Assembly (NCBI RefSeq): GCF_014653275.1
Contig: NZ_BNAL01000035.1
Span: 1 to 25,482 of the forward strand
DNA from: Deinococcus piscis
GTDB taxonomy: Bacteria > Deinococcota > Deinococci > Deinococcales > Deinococcaceae
Length of the DNA stretch: 25,482 nt
Direction: 5' to 3'
Part shown: piece after piece, positions 22,761-25,482 of the stretch
How the letters are laid out: every line of letters starts with the position of its first letter
How positions within the stretch are numbered: position 1 is the stretch's first letter
Position numbers and translations under genes: made by a program
Notes under the pieces: model-generated
The model's database searches: none
Told to the model about the DNA's origin: nothing
The model's input: the letters and a program-made list of their open reading frames with translations, nothing else

Positions 22761-22787
22761 TCTTTCTTTCTTGAAAGAAAGATTACT
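22756..22787. repeat. Perfect palindrome of CTTTC words at the parB stop
   Basis: 15-bp arms AGTAATCTTTCTTTC and GAAAGAAAGATTACT around TT. It contains the words repeated before parA, so it is a likely ParB binding site (candidate parS). A T-poor 3' side argues against a terminator. Confidence 0.65.
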
Positions 22788-22818
22788 TATGATTCCTGCG
22801 TGGCCACTAGGAAAACGT

Positions 22819-22847
22819 AGGCCCCGTCAAACAGGGCCTTCTCTCTT
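22819..22847 (+). terminator. Rho-independent terminator of parAB
   Basis: AGGCCC and GGGCCT pair around a 9-nt loop, followed by the T-rich run TCTCTCTT. Confidence 0.65.
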
Positions 22848-22875
22848 AAGCCTCTTGTATCCGGGGGAGCGGTAG

Positions 22876-23249
22876 TCAGTAGCTGGGAGTGGGCAGCGTT
22901 CCAATGGAGGCCGAATAGGTGGCCCTGCTGCCATACTCTCCCAAGCTGAATGCAGCAGGGGTCTGCTCACCGATATCGAGCCAGCCTGCGCCAAGCACCC
23001 GTTCTCCCTTCCAGCAGGCGACCAGCAGGGTGCCCACCTCCTGAAAGCCGAAGATTTCGTCGGCGATGAAGTCGAGGTTGAACTGATCGAGATTGCCACT
23101 CAGTCCGTTGACAGAGATGCGTTCACAGCGGCCCATCGTCACGTCGACGAAGTGAGGCCGGGGTGCGTCCCGGTATGGAGGCGCTGGGGCTCGCGGCCAG
23201 AGCACAGGGAAGCAGGCTAACTAAGAGTCAGCAGCAGGGTGCGGTTCAT
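22876..23249 (-). pseudogene. Frameshifted exported protein
   Basis: A strong ribosome site AAGGAGGT lies 6 nt before the ATG at 23249. The product begins MNRTLLLTL but needs a shift to continue as LVSLLPCALAASPSAS, a signal peptide, and a second shift to enter the 109-codon frame with RCERISVNGLSGNLDQFNLD and TLLVACWKGERVLGAGW. The signal peptide split across frames shows a real but broken gene. The mature part is unknown. Confidence 0.6.
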
Positions 23250-23459
23250 GGATGAACCTCCTTGTGGCAAGGGAAAGATAGAGGGGAAGATTTCGGTGCT
23301 TTTCGGCCCAATGGGGAAGACGACCTCTACGGTGAGGGTACCGCGTCCCTGTATCTGCAGGAGATGCTGCACGCGGAGCCCGTCAGGGCAGAGAAATTCA
23401 CAGGGCTGATTGTAGGCACCGCGGAGCCACCGTCTGTTCCAGGCGTCTGCAGCTTCTGC

Positions 23460-23702
23460 CTATTTCCCGGTCCTGTCGTCTTGCCGCCGTGGCTGAAGTT
23501 GACGTGGGACAGCCACCAGATCAAGGTCAAGCAGATCAAGAGCTTTGAGGAGGCTCTCGGGTATCTTTCCGTATTCACCACTGAGCAACTGGCTGACCGC
23601 ACTTTTACCGATACCCAGTTCATCCGCCAGGCGCTGCTGAGTCCATCCTTTCCTCACCAGGGTGCCCCGCATCACTTGCCGTATACGGGCATCGCTGTCC
23701 AC
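23460..23702 (-). CDS. Small Xre-family regulator
   Basis: 80 residues from a GTG at 23702 (an in-frame stop precedes it; an ATG at 23672 is an alternative). Helix-turn-helix GWTQQRLADELGIGKSAVSQLLSGEYGKIPESLLKALDLLDLDLV fills residues 19-63, a complete Cro/C1-type unit. It diverges from the gene at 23770 across a perfect palindrome (23742-23764), its probable operator. The C-terminus is a short basic tail. The 210 bp downstream to 23249 hold no clear gene. Confidence 0.72.
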   Translation of the reverse strand: MDSDARIRQVMRGTLVRKGWTQQRLADELGIGKSAVSQLLSGEYGKIPESLLKALDLLDLDLVAVPRQLQPRRQDDRTGK

Positions 23703-23741
23703 GTCGGCAGCTTAGCCAAAGCAAAAACAGCGCATTGACCG

Positions 23742-23764
23742 TAGTTTAGTGATTCACTAAACTA
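23742..23764. promoter_or_regulatory. Perfect palindromic operator between divergent genes
   Basis: 11-bp arms TAGTTTAGTGA and TCACTAAACTA around one T. TAAACT inside the right arm is 6 nt before the ATG at 23770 and is probably its -10, so binding would shut that gene off. Confidence 0.75.
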
Positions 23765-23769
23765 TATTT

Positions 23770-24120
23770 ATGAATGAAACAGCGACAGACAAATGGAGAG
23801 CCGAGGAATTGACTTGGGAGGCTATTGGGAGCGCGATGGGTGTATACGGCATGCTGGATTTGGCCTGCCAACAATTACCTCGTCCCCATGGCGAAAAACA
23901 TAAAAAAGTCCTCGAAGATGCCTTACTAGATATTTTGCGTCGTCCTACGGTCGAAAAAATCCATTTCCTGAGGGACAGAGCCCATCTCCTTAGAAATTCT
24001 CTTGACTTTTATGGAGACCGTGTAGGCTATTATGACGGCGTACGTGCTGCAATCAACGGATTCGATAGCACTTTGTTTCCCGAAACAGCATTGGCACGCC
24101 GTGAGCCATCTACCGATTAA
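23770..24120 (+). CDS. Unknown small protein, 116 aa
   Basis: No family recognised. Mostly helical and soluble: WRAEELTWEAIGSAMGVYGMLDLACQQL, then LEDALLDILRRPTVEKIHFLRDRAHLLRNSLDFYGDRV. Its promoter overlaps the palindrome recognised, I infer, by the divergent Xre protein. This regulator-plus-small-protein layout could be a phage-like switch or a toxin-antitoxin-like pair. Confidence 0.6.
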   Translation: MNETATDKWRAEELTWEAIGSAMGVYGMLDLACQQLPRPHGEKHKKVLEDALLDILRRPTVEKIHFLRDRAHLLRNSLDFYGDRVGYYDGVRAAINGFDSTLFPETALARREPSTD

Positions 24121-24175
24121 TAGCAAATAGGCAATGAGGTTGGCCATTTTAAGTTTGAGACTTGAGGATAAATAT

Positions 24176-24736
24176 ATGAATTCAATAAAAATGAGACCAA
24201 TGGCAACAGTACTGCGCAGGGCGGCGCTGATGGGCTGCGCGGTGCTGATAGGCTGCGCCGCGCCACAGGAAGCAGGCGGGGAGCTAGAGCTGCCCAGCGG
24301 CATCACGGCCGAGTTCGGCTACACCGAGCCGGTGAACCCAGGAGAACTGGACCCGTTCAGGGCAAAACTGGCCGAATATGCGGCGCAGCCGCTGACGCTG
24401 GGGAATTGGGGGTGTGTGGTGATTGTGAAGATCAGCGAGCGTCCAGACGACTGCGCTGGGGTGCTGGAAGTAGACGATTCGAGAGTGGCCCAGGCCCGCT
24501 ACAGCGCGTCTCGGAGCAATGCGCTGGTACCGCTGAAGTTGAAGATCAGGCCTGAATTTGACGCAGCCGTCTCAGCATTGATGCAGGAGCCGGCCCTGAC
24601 GTATGTGTACAAATTTCCCGAAAACAGGGCGACGGTGCCGACAGACCGCTTCGAATACCGGGATGGGGAGCTGCACGGCTTTTATGTACAGGCCACTGAG
24701 GGCTATACCTCGGTGGCCAACTTGTATCCCCAATGA
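24176..24736 (+). CDS. Lipoprotein of unknown function, 186 aa
   Basis: Start at the ATG at 24176, with GAGG about 8 nt upstream (24164-24167); the frame from 24134 has no ribosome site. The N-terminus MNSIKMRPMATVLRRAALMG, then AVLIGCAAPQEAGG has a basic stretch, a hydrophobic core and the lipobox LIGC, so it should be lipidated on cysteine and anchored outside the cell membrane. The mature part has two more cysteines (NWGCVVIVKI and PDDCAGVLEV) that may form a disulfide. No enzyme motif is seen. Confidence 0.78.
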   Translation: MNSIKMRPMATVLRRAALMGCAVLIGCAAPQEAGGELELPSGITAEFGYTEPVNPGELDPFRAKLAEYAAQPLTLGNWGCVVIVKISERPDDCAGVLEVDDSRVAQARYSASRSNALVPLKLKIRPEFDAAVSALMQEPALTYVYKFPENRATVPTDRFEYRDGELHGFYVQATEGYTSVANLYPQ

Positions 24737-24766
24737 CCCCCAGTGTCTCCCAGTGAGAGGCACGGT

Positions 24767-24935
24767 TCAGTCTTTGTTCCAGGGAATCACGCCGAGGTAA
24801 AGGTTACCGTAGCGCTTCGCTGCCTTGCTACTGACCGTAGAGGTGTTGGACAGCGGTGCCCTAAACTCCGGCCAGGCGGTCAGCAGGTCCTGAAAGCGGA
24901 TTTCAGAGCGGGCGTATTCGGCGCCGCTCAGCTCT
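24767..24935 (-). pseudogene. C-terminal remnant of an unknown protein
   Basis: A minus-strand frame without a usable start ends at the TGA at 24769-24767 and encodes LSGAEYARSEIRFQDLLTAW, then PEFRAPLSNTSTVSSKAAKRYG and LYLGVIPWNKD. It has the look of a genuine protein end. Upstream the frame soon loses protein character. It is convergent with the lipoprotein gene. Confidence 0.4.
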
Positions 24936-25059
24936 GGGATAGCCACGTTCCAACATCGATTGAGAAGCTGTAAAATGCACCTCAGCGGTAAGGGATTGTT
25001 TCTCCCTCCATGCTGAGGCTGGGAACCTCATCTGGATGCAAATTGCCCAATCAGGTTTC

Positions 25060-25071
25060 ATGGAATTCCAT
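25060..25071. repeat. 12-bp palindrome ATGGAATTCCAT
   Basis: Perfect palindrome in the gene-free part 24936-25263, which otherwise holds the hairpins described next. Confidence 0.4.
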
Positions 25072-25091
25072 AGGGGGGTTCGACATGAAGA

Positions 25092-25138
25092 AGGGCAAGG
25101 AACGATTCAATCGGCATTTACTGCCCTTGTTTTACAAC
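25092..25138. terminator. Possible terminator hairpin
   Basis: AAGGGCA and TGCCCTT pair over about 33 nt and are followed by GTTTT on the plus strand. The long loop makes it weak. Confidence 0.3.
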
Positions 25139-25178
25139 GTATGAATCCCAGTACCACATAGGGTACTGGGATTCATAC
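25139..25178. repeat. Perfect 17-bp-arm inverted repeat
   Basis: GTATGAATCCCAGTACC and its exact complement are separated by ACATAG. An outer pair ACAACGT (25134-25140) and ACGTTGT (25204-25210) brackets it. It has no T tract, so it is more likely a protein-binding or mobile-element site than a terminator. Confidence 0.7.
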
Positions 25179-25263
25179 TATTTGGCTGTCAAAACCATTA
25201 ATAACGTTGTGAGTAAGCAAGTACGCGTAGGAGGCTGTGTTGAAGAGGGGGACAACTTACCCC

Positions 25264-25470
25264 TTACAGGAACCAGGGCCGCTTCACACGCGGCACATCC
25301 ACCAACTGCGTATCGGAACGGCGATTCAGTTGGTTGAGTGTATTGGCATCGCTCACGATGAGAGTCTTCCCATTGTGCACGGTGAGGTAAAACCCGTAAC
25401 GCCGCATATGTTCGAGCTCAGTACCTGACAGGTTGCCTTTCGGCCCCTCCTGGCGCAGGAAATGGAGTCC
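25264..25470 (-). CDS. Partial unknown protein with NLSGTE motif
   Basis: A minus frame open from 25470 to the TAA at 25266-25264 encodes LHFLRQEGPKGNLSGTE, then LEHMRRYGFYLTVHNGKTLIV and DANTLNQLNRRSDTQLVDV, ending RVKRPWFL. It reads as a real protein C-terminus. A TGA at 25473-25471 cuts the frame, and the only ATG (25407) would give just 47 residues, so the gene is either frameshifted or continues in another frame outside the window. The family is not recognised. Confidence 0.45.
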   Translation of the reverse strand, partial: GLHFLRQEGPKGNLSGTELEHMRRYGFYLTVHNGKTLIVSDANTLNQLNRRSDTQLVDVPRVKRPWFL

Positions 25471-25482
25471 TCAAGAGGTCCA

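Noticed and set aside
22756..22787. Intrinsic terminator
   Set aside because: No T tract after the palindrome. A better terminator lies at 22819-22847, and the arms share words with the parA promoter.
23262..23738. 158-codon plus-strand frame
   Set aside because: Its second half is antisense to the clear Xre regulator, and its end enters that gene's upstream region.

Overview
The window looks like an accessory, probably plasmid or megaplasmid, segment from a Deinococcus-like bacterium. This is an inference. It rests on a partition operon (ParA plus a small ribbon-helix-helix partner), a large rep-like gene preceded by a 45-bp tandem repeat array, many toxin-antitoxin modules, two serine recombinases, a restriction-modification enzyme and many broken genes. 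In addition, at least ten starts have a TANNNT-type -10 hexamer only about 5-7 nt upstream of the start codon, the leaderless-promoter pattern known from Deinococcus.

Left part (1-6830): a partial gene at the left edge, a serine recombinase, an AbrB-like/Doc toxin-antitoxin pair and an unknown 283-aa gene behind a palindromic operator. A second serine recombinase (2843-3397) follows. Its 5' end plus a TGTCACTTTAG motif recurs three times in the same orientation (about 2548-2661, 3326-3421, 4144-4256). A fourth TGTCACTTTAG copy is at 5706, an inverted copy at 5760 and a shorter one at 6821. The copies separate short cargo modules: the unknown gene, the recombinase, a HigB/HigA-type pair, a MarR-like regulator with an alpha/beta hydrolase, and an unknown 328-aa gene. 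This resembles modular assembly at a recombination site.

Centre (6900-12300): a large single-chain restriction-modification enzyme (PD-(D/E)XK nuclease plus N6-adenine methylase, no helicase), then a strikingly AT-rich 395-aa coiled-coil protein and a small basic protein, each with its own promoter. Next come a 184-bp MITE-like element and an Xre/ParS-type antitoxin whose RES-type toxin is cut off after about 24 codons at the edge of that element.

Right-centre (12300-18700): a two-gene operon of unknown function with a frameshifted ribbon-helix-helix remnant, then about 1.5 kb without a credible gene. That stretch is dense in hairpins, including four capped by GNRA tetraloops within about 185 nt, and looks like a large structured RNA (group II intron-like or other). 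It is followed by the rep-like gene, a 25-nt-spaced inverted repeat and the 45-bp array (candidate origin), then an operon of a beta-CASP metallo-beta-lactamase nuclease and a basic partner protein.

Right end (20200-25482): a PIN toxin/excisionase-type antitoxin pair, the parAB operon bracketed by CTTTC repeats and ending in a 15-bp-arm palindrome, a frameshifted exported protein, an Xre regulator divergent from a small unknown gene across a perfect palindrome, a lipoprotein, and remnants of two further genes on the minus strand.
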